NCBI GenBank assembly: GCA_015523295.1
Contig: WAKQ01000014.1
Span: forward strand, 1 to 64,000
Direction: 5' to 3'
Length of the DNA: 64,000 bases
Source: Desulfurococcales archaeon
Lineage (GTDB): Archaea; Thermoproteota; Thermoprotei_A; Sulfolobales; NBVN01
In this document: in pieces, positions 6,992 to 14,770 of the stretch
Layout: each line of letters opens with the position of its first letter
How positions within the stretch are numbered: the first letter of the stretch is position 1
Notes under the pieces: model-generated
What the model saw: only the letters and a program-made list of their open reading frames with translations
Told to the model about the DNA's origin: nothing
Database searches by the model: none
Position numbers and translations under genes: made by a program

Positions 6992-7022
6992 CCCGCGGGC
7001 TTCCTGGCTACCCCACCCCGCT
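6992..7022 (-). tRNA. Initiator tRNA-Met(CAU), 5' half (positions 1-30), split gene
   Basis: Read from 7022 leftward: acceptor strand AGCGGGG (1-7), U8, G9, D-arm GGGU / nine-base loop with GG / GCCC, G26, and CGGG (27-30). The seven acceptor bases are perfectly complementary to CCCCGCU at 5944-5950. CGGG plus G31 of the other half completes a five-pair anticodon stem with CCCCG. The two exons join into 77 nt. A TATA-like stretch on the minus strand (cacttaaaaacc, about 7056-7067) allows initiation near 7035, giving a leader of about a dozen bases for RNase P to remove. A pyrimidine-rich tract follows the trailer (6945-6965) and may stop transcription. Confidence 0.9.
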
Positions 7023-7176
7023 GCTTTGGCCCCCCGTTTCTAATTGTTTTTGACTGGTTTTTAAGTGTTTTAGAGTTGCTGTTGTTTTGTTGTTTTATGT
7101 AGCTCCACTCTTGGTGTGGGCTGGTCCTTGCATTATGTGTCTAGCTATTTTTATCCCTATAAGATATTACGGTTCA

Positions 7177-7188
7177 AATTTATATTAC
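7177..7188 (+). promoter_or_regulatory. TATA box of the proteasome-exosome operon
   Basis: The box aaatttatatta is centred near 7183, placing initiation close to 7208, 14 bases before the psmA ATG. The 199 bases between the tRNA 5' half (7022) and psmA hold only this promoter and the leftward tRNA promoter; I see no other gene or RNA there. Confidence 0.5.
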
Positions 7189-7221
7189 TTGGCAAGCTAA
7201 AGAGGTAGAGGGTATAAAAGG

Positions 7222-7953
7222 ATGGCTTTCGGACCACCAGCAATGGGTTATGACAGGGCCATTACGGTCTTCTCGCCTGACGGTAAACTTTACCAGGTTG
7301 AGTATGCTGCGGAGAACGTTAAGAAAGGGTGGACTACCATAGCGTTAAGGACGGATGATTTTGGCGTTATGGTGGCTGAGAAGCGACGTATATCTCCGCT
7401 GATAGATCTTGATTCAATAGTGAAGATATATCTCATAGATACACATGTGGGGGCTTCATTCGCAGGCCTAGCAGCGGACGGTCGTGTCCTCGTTGACTAT
7501 GCAAGGAGCAATGCAATGCAGTACAGGTTCATATACGATGAGCCTGCGGACGTTGAATATATAGTGAGGGCTGTATGCGATATTAAACAGCTGTACACAC
7601 AGCATGCGGGGGTAAGGCCTTTCGGTGTGTCCCTAGTTTTCTTAGGGGCTGATAGGAAGGGGGTTCACCTATTCAAAACTGAGATAAACGGTTACTACTT
7701 CTCCTATAAAGGCCTGGCTATGGGTTCAGGGGAGCAAGCGGCAACTGACTACCTTGAAAAGAATTATAAGGAGGGAATGAGTAGGGATGAGGCACTTCAG
7801 CTGGCTCTTAAAGCTCTACGTGCCTCAACAGAGTCCCCCCTGCAGGCCGACCTCGTCGAGATAGGTGTAGTTTCCGCCGAGGATAAAACCTTCAGAAAGC
7901 TCGCTCCGGATGAGGCCTTAAAGTACATTCAAGCGGCAGGGGCAGATAAATGA
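7222..7953 (+). CDS. psmA: 20S proteasome alpha subunit
   Basis: A 243-residue protein, normal length for the family. The N-terminal alpha-type signature YDRAITVFSPDGKLYQVEYA is at residues 9-28; this segment forms the axial gate of the alpha ring and the contact for unfoldase ATPases. The protein lacks the beta-type propeptide and catalytic threonine. With beta subunits it forms the alpha7-beta7-beta7-alpha7 core that degrades unfolded proteins in the cytoplasm. It opens the long operon, and its stop overlaps the SBDS start (ATGA). This psmA-SBDS-exosome arrangement is widely conserved in archaea and links protein and RNA turnover with ribosome assembly. Confidence 0.97.
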   Translation: MAFGPPAMGYDRAITVFSPDGKLYQVEYAAENVKKGWTTIALRTDDFGVMVAEKRRISPLIDLDSIVKIYLIDTHVGASFAGLAADGRVLVDYARSNAMQYRFIYDEPADVEYIVRAVCDIKQLYTQHAGVRPFGVSLVFLGADRKGVHLFKTEINGYYFSYKGLAMGSGEQAATDYLEKNYKEGMSRDEALQLALKALRASTESPLQADLVEIGVVSAEDKTFRKLAPDEALKYIQAAGADK

Positions 7954-8642
7954 GCAAAGAATACGTAATAGCCAGGTACGAGAAAGGAGGCCACAAGTTT
8001 GAAATACTTGTGAACCCCGACAATGCCTTCAAGCTAAGAGAAGGAGGTAGAGTAGCTATAGATGACGTACTCGTAGGTGATTATATCTATAAGGATGCCA
8101 GAAAGGGTGATAGGGCCTCACCAGAGGAAGTTAAGAAGGTATTCGGAACCACGGACGTGAAGAAAGTTGCCGAGATAATCATCAAATTCGGAGAACTTCA
8201 TCTAACCACAGAGCAGAGGAGGAAACTCCTAGAAGCTAAGAGGAGGCTGGTAATTAACTATATAGCCAGATCAGCTGTAGACCCTAAAACCAAGACCCCA
8301 ATTCCTCCGCAAAGGATTGAGAAGGCCTTAGAAGAAGCGAGATTTAGCATCGACCTCTACAAGCCGGTAGAAGAGCAGGCCGCTAAAGCAGTTAGAGCAA
8401 TAGCACATATCCTCCCTATCAAAATTGCTAAAGCCTACATAACGGTTAAGGTCCCCCCACAATACGCAGGAAGAGCCTATTCCGAGCTTAGGAAGCTCGG
8501 AGAGGTAAAGAATGAGAGGTGGCTAAACGACGGGACCCTCCAAATAGAGTTGGAGGTGCCAGCAGGCATGCAGGCCGAGGTCATAGATTCAATAAACCGG
8601 GCTTCAAAAGGTACGGCTGAGGTAAATGTGAGGGTGGTGTGA
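7950..8642 (+). CDS. Ribosome maturation protein SBDS/Sdo1
   Basis: A 230-residue protein with the three domains of SBDS: the N-terminal FYSH domain (about 1-90, with RYEKGGHKFEILVNP), a central helical domain (RRKLLEAKRRLVINYIARSAVDPKTK) and a C-terminal ferredoxin-like domain (about 160-230). In eukaryotes it works with the EF-2 paralogue EFL1 to release eIF6 from the 60S subunit. In archaea a comparable role in large-subunit maturation is assumed. The ATG overlaps the psmA stop by four bases, and the stop overlaps the rrp4 GTG start. Confidence 0.97.
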   Translation: MSKEYVIARYEKGGHKFEILVNPDNAFKLREGGRVAIDDVLVGDYIYKDARKGDRASPEEVKKVFGTTDVKKVAEIIIKFGELHLTTEQRRKLLEAKRRLVINYIARSAVDPKTKTPIPPQRIEKALEEARFSIDLYKPVEEQAAKAVRAIAHILPIKIAKAYITVKVPPQYAGRAYSELRKLGEVKNERWLNDGTLQIELEVPAGMQAEVIDSINRASKGTAEVNVRVV

Positions 8643-9385
8643 AATTGAGTGAAGAAGGAAGTAAGAAGAGAGAGGAGAAACCCAGAACTCTAGTTGCTCC
8701 TGGAGACCTGCTGGCTAGGGGGGAGTATAAGATCCTTACACCTACCACAGTGCAGCGCAGGGGGGATAGCTACTATGCGCTTGTAGTAGGTCTTGCAACA
8801 GTAGACGATGAAGCGAAAACCATCAAACTGATACCCCTACAGGGTCCCTACTATCCCAGTGTGGATGACTTGGTCATAGGGATAGTTAGGTCGATAGGTC
8901 TCACAAGCTGGGAGGTGGACATCAGGGCTCCCTCCCCGGCAATACTTTATGCCTCTGATTACTTAGGAAGGCCAGTGAACCCTGCTAGGGAGAGCCTCAG
9001 TGACTACCTAGATGTTGGCGACGTGATAATAGCGAAGATACAGGTCTTCGACAGAACAAGGGATCCCCTCATCACAACTAGGGGAAAGGGGCTGGGGAAG
9101 GTTACCACTGGAGCAGTAGTAGAGATAAGCCCCGTTAAAGTCCCTAGGGTAATAGGAAAGAAAGGCTCTATGCAGTCAGTTCTCGAAGGCGAGACAGGAT
9201 GTAGGCTGGTCGTAGGAAGGAACGGCAGAATAGTCGTTAACTGCCCTAACAAAGATTTAGAGGAGATAGTTGTGTTAGCGATTAGGAAAATAGAGGCTGA
9301 AGCTCACACTACGGGGCTAACCGATCGTATAAAGGAATTTATTCTAACTGAGAAGGTTCGGAGGGGATTAATAGGTGGGAGGTAA
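8639..9385 (+). CDS. rrp4: Exosome cap subunit Rrp4
   Basis: A 248-residue RNA-binding protein with three parts: an N-terminal beta domain ([19 protein letters not shown]), an S1 domain (about 65-145) and a KH domain with the GxxG-type loop VIGKKGSM (about residues 172-179). It forms the trimeric cap of the archaeal exosome together with Csl4, feeding RNA 3' ends into the Rrp41-Rrp42 ring. It starts at GTG 8639, inside the last codons of SBDS, so translation is probably coupled. Confidence 0.96.
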   Translation: MKLSEEGSKKREEKPRTLVAPGDLLARGEYKILTPTTVQRRGDSYYALVVGLATVDDEAKTIKLIPLQGPYYPSVDDLVIGIVRSIGLTSWEVDIRAPSPAILYASDYLGRPVNPARESLSDYLDVGDVIIAKIQVFDRTRDPLITTRGKGLGKVTTGAVVEISPVKVPRVIGKKGSMQSVLEGETGCRLVVGRNGRIVVNCPNKDLEEIVVLAIRKIEAEAHTTGLTDRIKEFILTEKVRRGLIGGR

Positions 9386-10109
9386 AGGAGAGAAGCCTAA
9401 GCTCATAATGGAGGATGGGAAAAGGCATGATGGAAGGCTTCCAGACGAGCTAAGACCTATTAAGATGGAAATAGGGGTACTTAAAAATGCGGATGGTTCT
9501 GCGTATGTTGAGTTCGGAAAGACGAGAGTGGTTGCTGCGGTTTATGGCCCTAGAGAAGCTCAGCCAAAGCATATCGCATCGCCATATAGGGCAGTTCTCA
9601 GATGCAGGTATCACATGGCCCCCTTCTCGACAGATGAGAGGAAGTCGCCGGCCCCTTCGAGAAGGGAGATAGAGCTCTCTAAGGTTATAAGGGAGGCTTT
9701 AGAGCCTGTCGTCATGACGGAGATGTTTCCAAGAACTTCCATAGACATTTTCATCGAGGTAATCAGCGCTGATGGAGGGACCAGAACTACGTCAGTCACA
9801 GCAGCATCTCTAGCCCTGGCGGATGCTGGAATACCCATGAAGGACTTAGTTGCTGCGGTGGCTGTTGGAAAAGCTGACGGTGTCCTCGTCTTAGATATTG
9901 ACCAAGTCGAAGATAACTACGGTGAAGCTGACATGCCTGTGGCTGCAGCACCCTCATTAAACGAGATAACCCTCCTACAGTTAAATGGTGTGTTAAGCAT
10001 GAATGAATTTAAAGAAGGTTTATCCCTAGCCCTCAAAGGAATTGGGGAAATCTACAAAATACAGAAAGAAACCCTTAAAAATAAGTACCTGCAAGTAGAG
10101 GGTGAATGA
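9375..10109 (+). CDS. rrp41: Exosome catalytic subunit Rrp41
   Basis: A 244-residue RNase PH-family protein. The phosphate- and RNA-binding arginines ([15 protein letters not shown]) and the catalytic aspartate region ([20 protein letters not shown], about residues 172-191) are intact, so this is the active subunit. It degrades RNA 3' to 5' phosphorolytically and can also add A-rich tails. It pairs with Rrp42 in a trimer of dimers. It starts at GTG 9375, overlapping rrp4 by 11 bases. Confidence 0.97.
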   Translation: MGGKGEKPKLIMEDGKRHDGRLPDELRPIKMEIGVLKNADGSAYVEFGKTRVVAAVYGPREAQPKHIASPYRAVLRCRYHMAPFSTDERKSPAPSRREIELSKVIREALEPVVMTEMFPRTSIDIFIEVISADGGTRTTSVTAASLALADAGIPMKDLVAAVAVGKADGVLVLDIDQVEDNYGEADMPVAAAPSLNEITLLQLNGVLSMNEFKEGLSLALKGIGEIYKIQKETLKNKYLQVEGE

Positions 10110-10110
10110 T

Positions 10111-11124
10111 ATGTCCTTAACACCGACAGAGCCCATTAACATAATACCTAGGCTGAAGGCGGAGACCATAGCATCGATTGTCAAGAAAGGGGTTCGCCTG
10201 GATGGTAGGAAGCTCGATGAGTTCAGAGAGTTAACCATAATACCGAATTACTTACCTAAGGCTCAAGGCTCGGCACTCGTAAAGCTTGGAAGCACGCAGG
10301 TTTTAGTGGGTGTTAAACTAGAAGTTGGCACTCCTTATCAGGACGCCCCTGACGAGGGCGTCATCATAGTGTCATCTGAGTTCGTGCCTATGGCATCACC
10401 GGTATTTGAGCCCGGGCCGCCGGACGAGAACTCCATAGAGCTTGCTAGAGTTATCGACCGTTCTATAAGGGAAACACATGCTATAGATCTCAAAAAACTA
10501 GCAATCATACCCGGTAAGAAAGTTTGGACAGTCTGGATAGACATCTATGTGCTGGATCATGGAGGCAACCTAATGGATGCCTCGTCTATAGGAACCCTCG
10601 CAGCCTTAATGACTACAAAGGTACCTAAGGCAGAGATTAATGAAAACGAGGAGGTCATCGTAGACAAGGCGACATCGATAGGGCCTCTCCCGCTTAATAG
10701 GAAAGTAGCTACCGTAACATTAGGGAAAATATCGGACGTGCTTATAGTAGACCCCGATAACGAGGAGGAGAGCGTACTAGAAACAAAGCTCACAATCGCT
10801 GTAACCGAAGATGGTTTAATAGCAGGTATTCAGAAGTCAGGGCAGTCCTCAATTACTGAAGAGGAAGCAATAAAGGCCGCTGAAATAGCTCTTCAGAAAG
10901 GAAGAGAACTGATAGATAAAGTTACTCAACTGGTTGAATCTTCGGCTGAGACGGTAAAGCAGGAGAATAATAATTCGGCCGCGGATAGCGCCTCTAATGA
11001 AGCTAGTGAAGGCGAAGGAGTTGAGGAGGGTAGCGGGAAGAATCCTGAAGAGGACTCGGGTCTTGAAAAGGATGGGGGGTTAGGCGGCTCAGAGGTTAGT
11101 TTAAAATCTGAGTCGAAGGAGTAA
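10111..11124 (+). CDS. rrp42: Exosome subunit Rrp42 with long acidic tail
   Basis: An RNase PH-fold protein that structures the exosome ring and helps bind RNA but lacks the catalytic aspartate. The ATG at 10111 is preferred over the GTG at 10102 because a GGGTGA ribosome binding site sits 6 bases before it; this gives 337 residues. The conserved core ends near residue 275. The last 55-60 residues are a low-complexity, strongly acidic Ser/Gly/Glu tail (DSASNEASEGEGVEEGSG and onward) absent from typical Rrp42. It overlaps neither neighbour in coding terms except the last bases of rrp41 if the GTG is used. Confidence 0.95.
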   Translation: MSLTPTEPINIIPRLKAETIASIVKKGVRLDGRKLDEFRELTIIPNYLPKAQGSALVKLGSTQVLVGVKLEVGTPYQDAPDEGVIIVSSEFVPMASPVFEPGPPDENSIELARVIDRSIRETHAIDLKKLAIIPGKKVWTVWIDIYVLDHGGNLMDASSIGTLAALMTTKVPKAEINENEEVIVDKATSIGPLPLNRKVATVTLGKISDVLIVDPDNEEESVLETKLTIAVTEDGLIAGIQKSGQSSITEEEAIKAAEIALQKGRELIDKVTQLVESSAETVKQENNNSAADSASNEASEGEGVEEGSGKNPEEDSGLEKDGGLGGSEVSLKSESKE

Positions 11125-11166
11125 GCTTAAAATCGGGGGAATATAACACCTTTAAGGTGAGAGTGG

Positions 11167-11403
11167 TTGGCAAGGAGAACAAAGCTTGTGGGCATCGCGG
11201 GAAGATTCGGTCCGAGATATGGCTCTTCTTTGAGGAAGAAATGGAAGAAGGTCATGGAGCGTAGATATGAGGTGGTTGAATGTCCATATTGCGGATCCAG
11301 GGTAGTGATGAAGAGGATAGCCATTGGTATATGGCAATGTCCTAAATGTGGTACGGTATTCGCTGGAGGAGCCTACCAGCCTGTAACTGCCCTAGGTAAG
11401 TGA
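11167..11403 (+). CDS. rpl37ae: 50S ribosomal protein L37Ae (eL43)
   Basis: A 78-residue basic zinc-ribbon protein with the N-terminal TKLVGIAGRFGPRYG signature and the two zinc knuckles CPYC (residues 39-42) and CPKC (57-60). It is a large-subunit protein of archaeal and eukaryotic ribosomes. It starts at TTG 11167 with a GGTGAG binding site 8-13 bases upstream. RNA polymerase subunit P, which follows this gene in many archaea, is absent: the next start codon is only 16 bases after the stop. Confidence 0.95.
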   Translation: MARRTKLVGIAGRFGPRYGSSLRKKWKKVMERRYEVVECPYCGSRVVMKRIAIGIWQCPKCGTVFAGGAYQPVTALGK

Positions 11404-11419
11404 GGCGCCGAAGGCGGGA

Positions 11420-11986
11420 ATGAAGCTCATAATTACTTCTTCGAGGGAACCTTCAAGAAGGACTCGAAGCTTTATTAATGAGTTAGTTGATGCAATCCCT
11501 CACGCCATAAGGTTTGTAAGAGGTAAGGCAACTCTTCAAGACCTTGAATCATATTCTGAGAGGCATGGGGCTTACGGAATATTATTGGTCTATGAGAAAA
11601 AAGCGAATCCATCTGCGCTTGTCTACTATACTAGAGGCAGGGAAGGGCTTACTCGGGAAGCCCTAATCCGCATTAGATCTGTTAAGCTTAGAAGGGAAAC
11701 CCCAACCTCTCAGAAGCCGTTAGAGGTGACTAGGCTATTTCTCAATCTCAGAAGCATTAGGCCTGGTCTGCCTTACAGGGTTGCTGATGCCTTAGCAAGG
11801 GCTCTGAAACCTGAAATCATCGATTTACCCGGGGGCAAGGGTCAGAATAATGCAATTGAGCTGGTAATAGGTGGAGATGATAATGAGGCTCACGTGATGT
11901 TCATATGTTCATCAACTGGTAGGATATGCGGCCCTCAATTTAAGGCCTTCAAGGTAGTGCAGTATGGTGAAGGAAGTGAAGGTTAA
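11420..11986 (+). CDS. Brix-domain (Imp4/Mil-like) rRNA-processing protein
   Basis: A 188-residue single Brix-domain protein. The start ITSSREPSRRTRSFINEL and the KLRRE segment (about residues 91-95) match archaeal Imp4-like proteins, which are thought to help assemble ribosomes by binding rRNA. An odd stretch at residues 115-132 (GLPYRVADALARALKPE) is encoded by 47 bases identical to the start of the neighbouring pcc1 gene. That segment may have replaced original Brix sequence. The gene overlaps pcc1 by 23 bases. Confidence 0.85.
   Translation: MKLIITSSREPSRRTRSFINELVDAIPHAIRFVRGKATLQDLESYSERHGAYGILLVYEKKANPSALVYYTRGREGLTREALIRIRSVKLRRETPTSQKPLEVTRLFLNLRSIRPGLPYRVADALARALKPEIIDLPGGKGQNNAIELVIGGDDNEAHVMFICSSTGRICGPQFKAFKVVQYGEGSEG
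11769..11815 (+). repeat. 47-nt direct repeat, copy in the Brix gene
   Basis: Identical over all 47 bases to 12007-12053 in pcc1, and both copies are read in the frame that gives LPYRVADALARALKPE. With one mismatch the identity extends four bases further upstream. Confidence 0.95.
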
Positions 11987-12236
11987 TGCCGTGGTAAGGA
12001 TAGGTTTGCCTTACAGGGTTGCTGATGCCTTAGCAAGGGCTCTGAAACCTGAAGCGGAAGTAGAATTGAAGGGCGTCATAAGTGATATTAAGAGAACAGA
12101 TTCTGAGCTTATCTTAAATGTTAACGCCCCTGACATTTCATCAGCCCTCGCAACGTTAAATGGTTTGCTTAGACTTGCCTCATCACTTGTAGAACTACTT
12201 AAGGCTCTAAAGTTATACGATGCGAAGAACCTTTAA
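11964..12236 (+). CDS. KEOPS complex subunit Pcc1
   Basis: A 90-residue protein with the Pcc1 pattern: a first strand (VNAVVRIGLP), a helix ending in ALKPE, two strands (ELILNVNAPDISSA) and the C-terminal helix RLASSLVELLKALK. Pcc1 dimers hold two Kae1 subunits in KEOPS, which makes the N6-threonylcarbamoyladenosine at position 37 of ANN-decoding tRNAs. Its ATG lies inside the Brix gene, 23 bases before that stop. The helix region is the second copy of the 47-nt repeat. Confidence 0.88.
   Translation: MVKEVKVNAVVRIGLPYRVADALARALKPEAEVELKGVISDIKRTDSELILNVNAPDISSALATLNGLLRLASSLVELLKALKLYDAKNL
12007..12053 (+). repeat. 47-nt direct repeat, copy in the pcc1 gene
   Basis: Exact match to 11769-11815, 238 bases away in the same orientation. 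The encoded ALKPE is normal for Pcc1, so this copy is the more likely source. Confidence 0.95.
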
Positions 12237-12270
12237 AACTTCAGTCACTTAAGAGATGAGGTGCTTGAAA

Positions 12271-12642
12271 TTGGCGCAGAAAATCCCTCCTGAGCTAGAG
12301 CAGAAAATAATAAAATATCAACAAATAGAGTCGCAGCTCACCGCAGTATTAGCTGAAAAATCCACGATAATGAGTGAACTAAAGGATATCGACAGAGCGC
12401 TAAACACGCTCAATTCGATCAGTCAGGACTCGCCTGTATATAAAAACACCGGGTTTGTTATGGTCAAGATCTCTAAGGAAACTGCTCAGAAAGAACTTCA
12501 GGACAGGAAGGAGGAGCTGGAGATAAGGCTGAAAAGCGTTGAGAAGATGGAGGAAAGCCTAAGGAAGCAGTTTGAGGAACTGAAAAAGGAGATCGAGAGG
12601 TTCAGAGCAGGTGTCTCGGGAGCCTTACCAAAGGGTAGTTAG
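12271..12642 (+). CDS. pfdB: Prefoldin beta subunit
   Basis: A 123-residue protein made of two long coiled-coil helices (about 5-45 and 80-118) joined by the two beta hairpins around residues 50-75 (YKNTGFVMVKISKE), the prefoldin beta design. Prefoldin alpha2-beta4 captures unfolded proteins and hands them to the thermosome. The TTG at 12271 is chosen because it yields the family start (M)AQKIPPEL and has a GAGGTG site 7 bases before it; an in-frame ATG at 12256 overlaps that site. Confidence 0.93.
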   Translation: MAQKIPPELEQKIIKYQQIESQLTAVLAEKSTIMSELKDIDRALNTLNSISQDSPVYKNTGFVMVKISKETAQKELQDRKEELEIRLKSVEKMEESLRKQFEELKKEIERFRAGVSGALPKGS

Positions 12643-12958
12643 GAGATCACCCGTAGAAAATATAGGGATCGATGTACATGAGCTGAAGCCTCAGGCATTA
12701 GAGGGAATTCTGCTCAAAGTAGAAGAGGCAGTAAGGAGCTCCTTAAGCAAGAGACTGGGTAGAAGCGACGAATATTCCATCGTTGTAGATGCACGAATAG
12801 ATAAGGAGGTCACCATCGCTATAGACCTCTATGTAGAATCACCTGTAGAGATACCTGTAGAAGTTGAAGCAATGTTGGAGGAAGCCATAGACCAAGCCTT
12901 CAAGGTGGTGCGTGATGAGCTTAGGAAGTTCAGTCCAAGCAAGATTAAAGGGCTGTAA
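12611..12958 (+). CDS. DUF3194 protein
   Basis: A 115-residue alpha/beta protein conserved in crenarchaeal exosome operons between prefoldin beta and a DHH phosphoesterase. Visible features are a helix (ALEGILLKVEEAVRSSL), then strands (YSIVVDARIDKEVTIAIDLYVESP) and a long C-terminal helix. The function is unknown. It starts at GTG 12611, overlapping prefoldin by 32 bases; no closer start with a better binding site is visible. Confidence 0.8.
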   Translation: MSREPYQRVVRRSPVENIGIDVHELKPQALEGILLKVEEAVRSSLSKRLGRSDEYSIVVDARIDKEVTIAIDLYVESPVEIPVEVEAMLEEAIDQAFKVVRDELRKFSPSKIKGL

Positions 12959-13982
12959 GGCGATCCTCGATAAGATCAGAGGCCTTAAAGGCAAAGCATG
13001 TATAACTTTTCATCAGAACGCAGATCCAGACGCCTTAGCATCCGCGGTCGGTTTGAGCGCACTAATTAAAGGTTTAAGGACAAACGTCACGGTCGTATTT
13101 AAGCCCTCAGAAGGTTTTGACGTTGCAAGCAAAAAGGTCATTCAAGCTTTGAATTTAGAAATAAGCACCGATGATAGAACAAGAGAATGCACTTATTATT
13201 TCATCGTAGATACTTCAACCCCAACTCAGCTTGCTGATATTGCTCGAGAGGTGGAGAAAATTCCATATGCGGTCATAGATCATCATGAGTTAAACGAGCT
13301 TTTAAAGAAGGCGGATTTATCGCTTTACGACCCCTCCTGCCCTTCTGCTAGCGAGTTAGTTGTTGAGCTTCTCATGTATTCAGGTTTTAGACCTCCAAGA
13401 AACGTTCTTACAGCCTTAATTACAGGCATATTATACGACACTAAGTTTTTCCGTTTAGCTACCTACGAAACCTTCGATAAAGTCTCATGGTTGATGAGAA
13501 TGGGAGGCGACTACTTGTTTGCACAGAAACTGCTTTCAGGCCGTGAAGTGACAAGGTCAGAAAAAATTGCAGTTCTTAAAGGCCTATCCCGCACAGGCCT
13601 TTATAAGCTTAACAAAGAGTGGATACTTGCCATTACCTGTGTAGGCGCACATGAATCCTCCGTTCTTAAGGAGCTCATTGATTCCGGGGCTGATGTCGCT
13701 CTAGCAATAGCGCATAGGAAAGACAAGATAAGGGTAACTGCCAGAGCATCAAGAAGTTTTATCTCTGCAGCCCGGAAGCCCGTTGCGGCAGAGCTATGTT
13801 CATATCTAGGGAAGACCCTAGGAGGGGCAGGAGGAGGTCATAGCGGTGCTGCTGGTGTAACGATACCAGCCAACTATAGAGCCGAAGAACTCCTTAAGAC
13901 CATAAAAACGTATTTTCAAAGGTTCTTAGGGCTTAAGGTATCTCCCCTAGAAATCGGCAGGTGGATGGAGGAGTGTGAGTAA
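12912..13982 (+). CDS. DHH-family phosphoesterase (NrnA/RecJ-like)
   Basis: A 356-residue protein with DHH then DHHA1 domains. Motifs visible in order are HQNADPDALASA (metal-binding, about residues 34-45), the aspartate in IVDTSTPT, the family-defining DHHE (about residue 120), and the DHHA1 substrate motif GGAGGGHSGAAG near residue 315. It probably degrades nano-RNA, short oligonucleotides or cyclic dinucleotides, completing RNA decay begun by the exosome encoded upstream. GTG 12912 and ATG 12915 are adjacent possible starts, both inside the DUF3194 gene. Confidence 0.85.
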   Translation: MMSLGSSVQARLKGCKAILDKIRGLKGKACITFHQNADPDALASAVGLSALIKGLRTNVTVVFKPSEGFDVASKKVIQALNLEISTDDRTRECTYYFIVDTSTPTQLADIAREVEKIPYAVIDHHELNELLKKADLSLYDPSCPSASELVVELLMYSGFRPPRNVLTALITGILYDTKFFRLATYETFDKVSWLMRMGGDYLFAQKLLSGREVTRSEKIAVLKGLSRTGLYKLNKEWILAITCVGAHESSVLKELIDSGADVALAIAHRKDKIRVTARASRSFISAARKPVAAELCSYLGKTLGGAGGGHSGAAGVTIPANYRAEELLKTIKTYFQRFLGLKVSPLEIGRWMEECE

Positions 13983-13984
13983 GG

Positions 13985-14695
13985 GTGGTTAAGATCTACG
14001 TGGATGAGCGTGAGAAGCCATCCCAGGTACCCAAACATCTAATTGAATACGGTGCTACAGTGATTTTCAAGCAACTTGAGATAGGGGACTACATTCCTGC
14101 AGAGGGCTTCATTGTCGAAAGGAAAAGGATTGATGACCTAATAAGGTCTGTTTTTCAAGGCAGGTTCTTTGACCAAATTAAGAAGCTCTCATCAGTGCAT
14201 GGGAAGGTGTTTCTAGTAGTTGAAGGAGACGGCAATATCCTCCCTAGACTTACTAAGAATGCGAAAGCGGTAGAGGCTGCAGTCCTAACCGCTATAATAT
14301 ATAACGATAACATCAAACTTATCTACACACGAAATTCAGAGCACACCGCAGAAGTAATCTATTACATTGCAAAGAAGCTTCAGTCAGCGAGAGAACATCA
14401 TAAGGTGGCACTCCCGACTTACCATAAATTAAGGAAACCTAAGGACATCAGCCCAAGGGAATGGCAGATATACATACTTGCTTCATTCCCTGGCATAGGA
14501 CCGAAACTTGCGGAGAAGTTGCTTGATAAATTCGGCAGTCTAAGAGAAGTCCTCAATGCGTCGCCATACCAGTTGACTAGGGTTGAAGGCATTACAGAAG
14601 ATAAGGCCAACATTATTCGTCTAATACTTGACTATGGATCAAAAGAAGAGACGAATGAATCTCTTCATAAATATTATATTGATGGGAAAGGCTAA
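13985..14695 (+). CDS. XPF-family structure-specific endonuclease, short crenarchaeal form
   Basis: A 236-residue protein with an ERCC4 nuclease domain (GDY followed by VERKRIDDLI, about residues 33-50, the GDxnERKx3D core) and a tandem helix-hairpin-helix domain (about 155-215, SFPGIGPKLAEKLLDKFGS). It has no helicase domain, as in crenarchaeal XPF, which cuts 3' flaps and replication forks as a dimer. The C-terminus reads NESLHKYY, resembling the PCNA-interacting QxxLxxYY peptide that activates the Sulfolobus enzyme. It is the last gene of the operon, two bases after the DHH gene. Confidence 0.88.
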   Translation: MVKIYVDEREKPSQVPKHLIEYGATVIFKQLEIGDYIPAEGFIVERKRIDDLIRSVFQGRFFDQIKKLSSVHGKVFLVVEGDGNILPRLTKNAKAVEAAVLTAIIYNDNIKLIYTRNSEHTAEVIYYIAKKLQSAREHHKVALPTYHKLRKPKDISPREWQIYILASFPGIGPKLAEKLLDKFGSLREVLNASPYQLTRVEGITEDKANIIRLILDYGSKEETNESLHKYYIDGKG

Positions 14696-14727
14696 TTTAC
14701 CTTCATGAATTTGTATCAGACAGGCGT

Positions 14728-14740
14728 AAACTTTTAATCC
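14728..14740 (+). promoter_or_regulatory. TATA-like box of the EF-2 gene
   Basis: The stretch aaacttttaatcc, centred near 14735, predicts initiation at about 14761, ten bases before the ATG, in a 75-base spacer following the XPF stop. Confidence 0.45.
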
Positions 14741-14770
14741 TTAATAACCCATCCAACTGGGTTAAGTGAG

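Noticed and set aside
5886..7022. Integrated genetic element bounded by a tRNA attachment-site repeat
   Set aside because: The repeat and a lone tRNA 3' half look like an att site, but no integrase or element gene lies inside. The far side carries the exactly missing tRNA 5' half on the opposite strand, with matching bulge-helix-bulge arms, which att sites do not explain.
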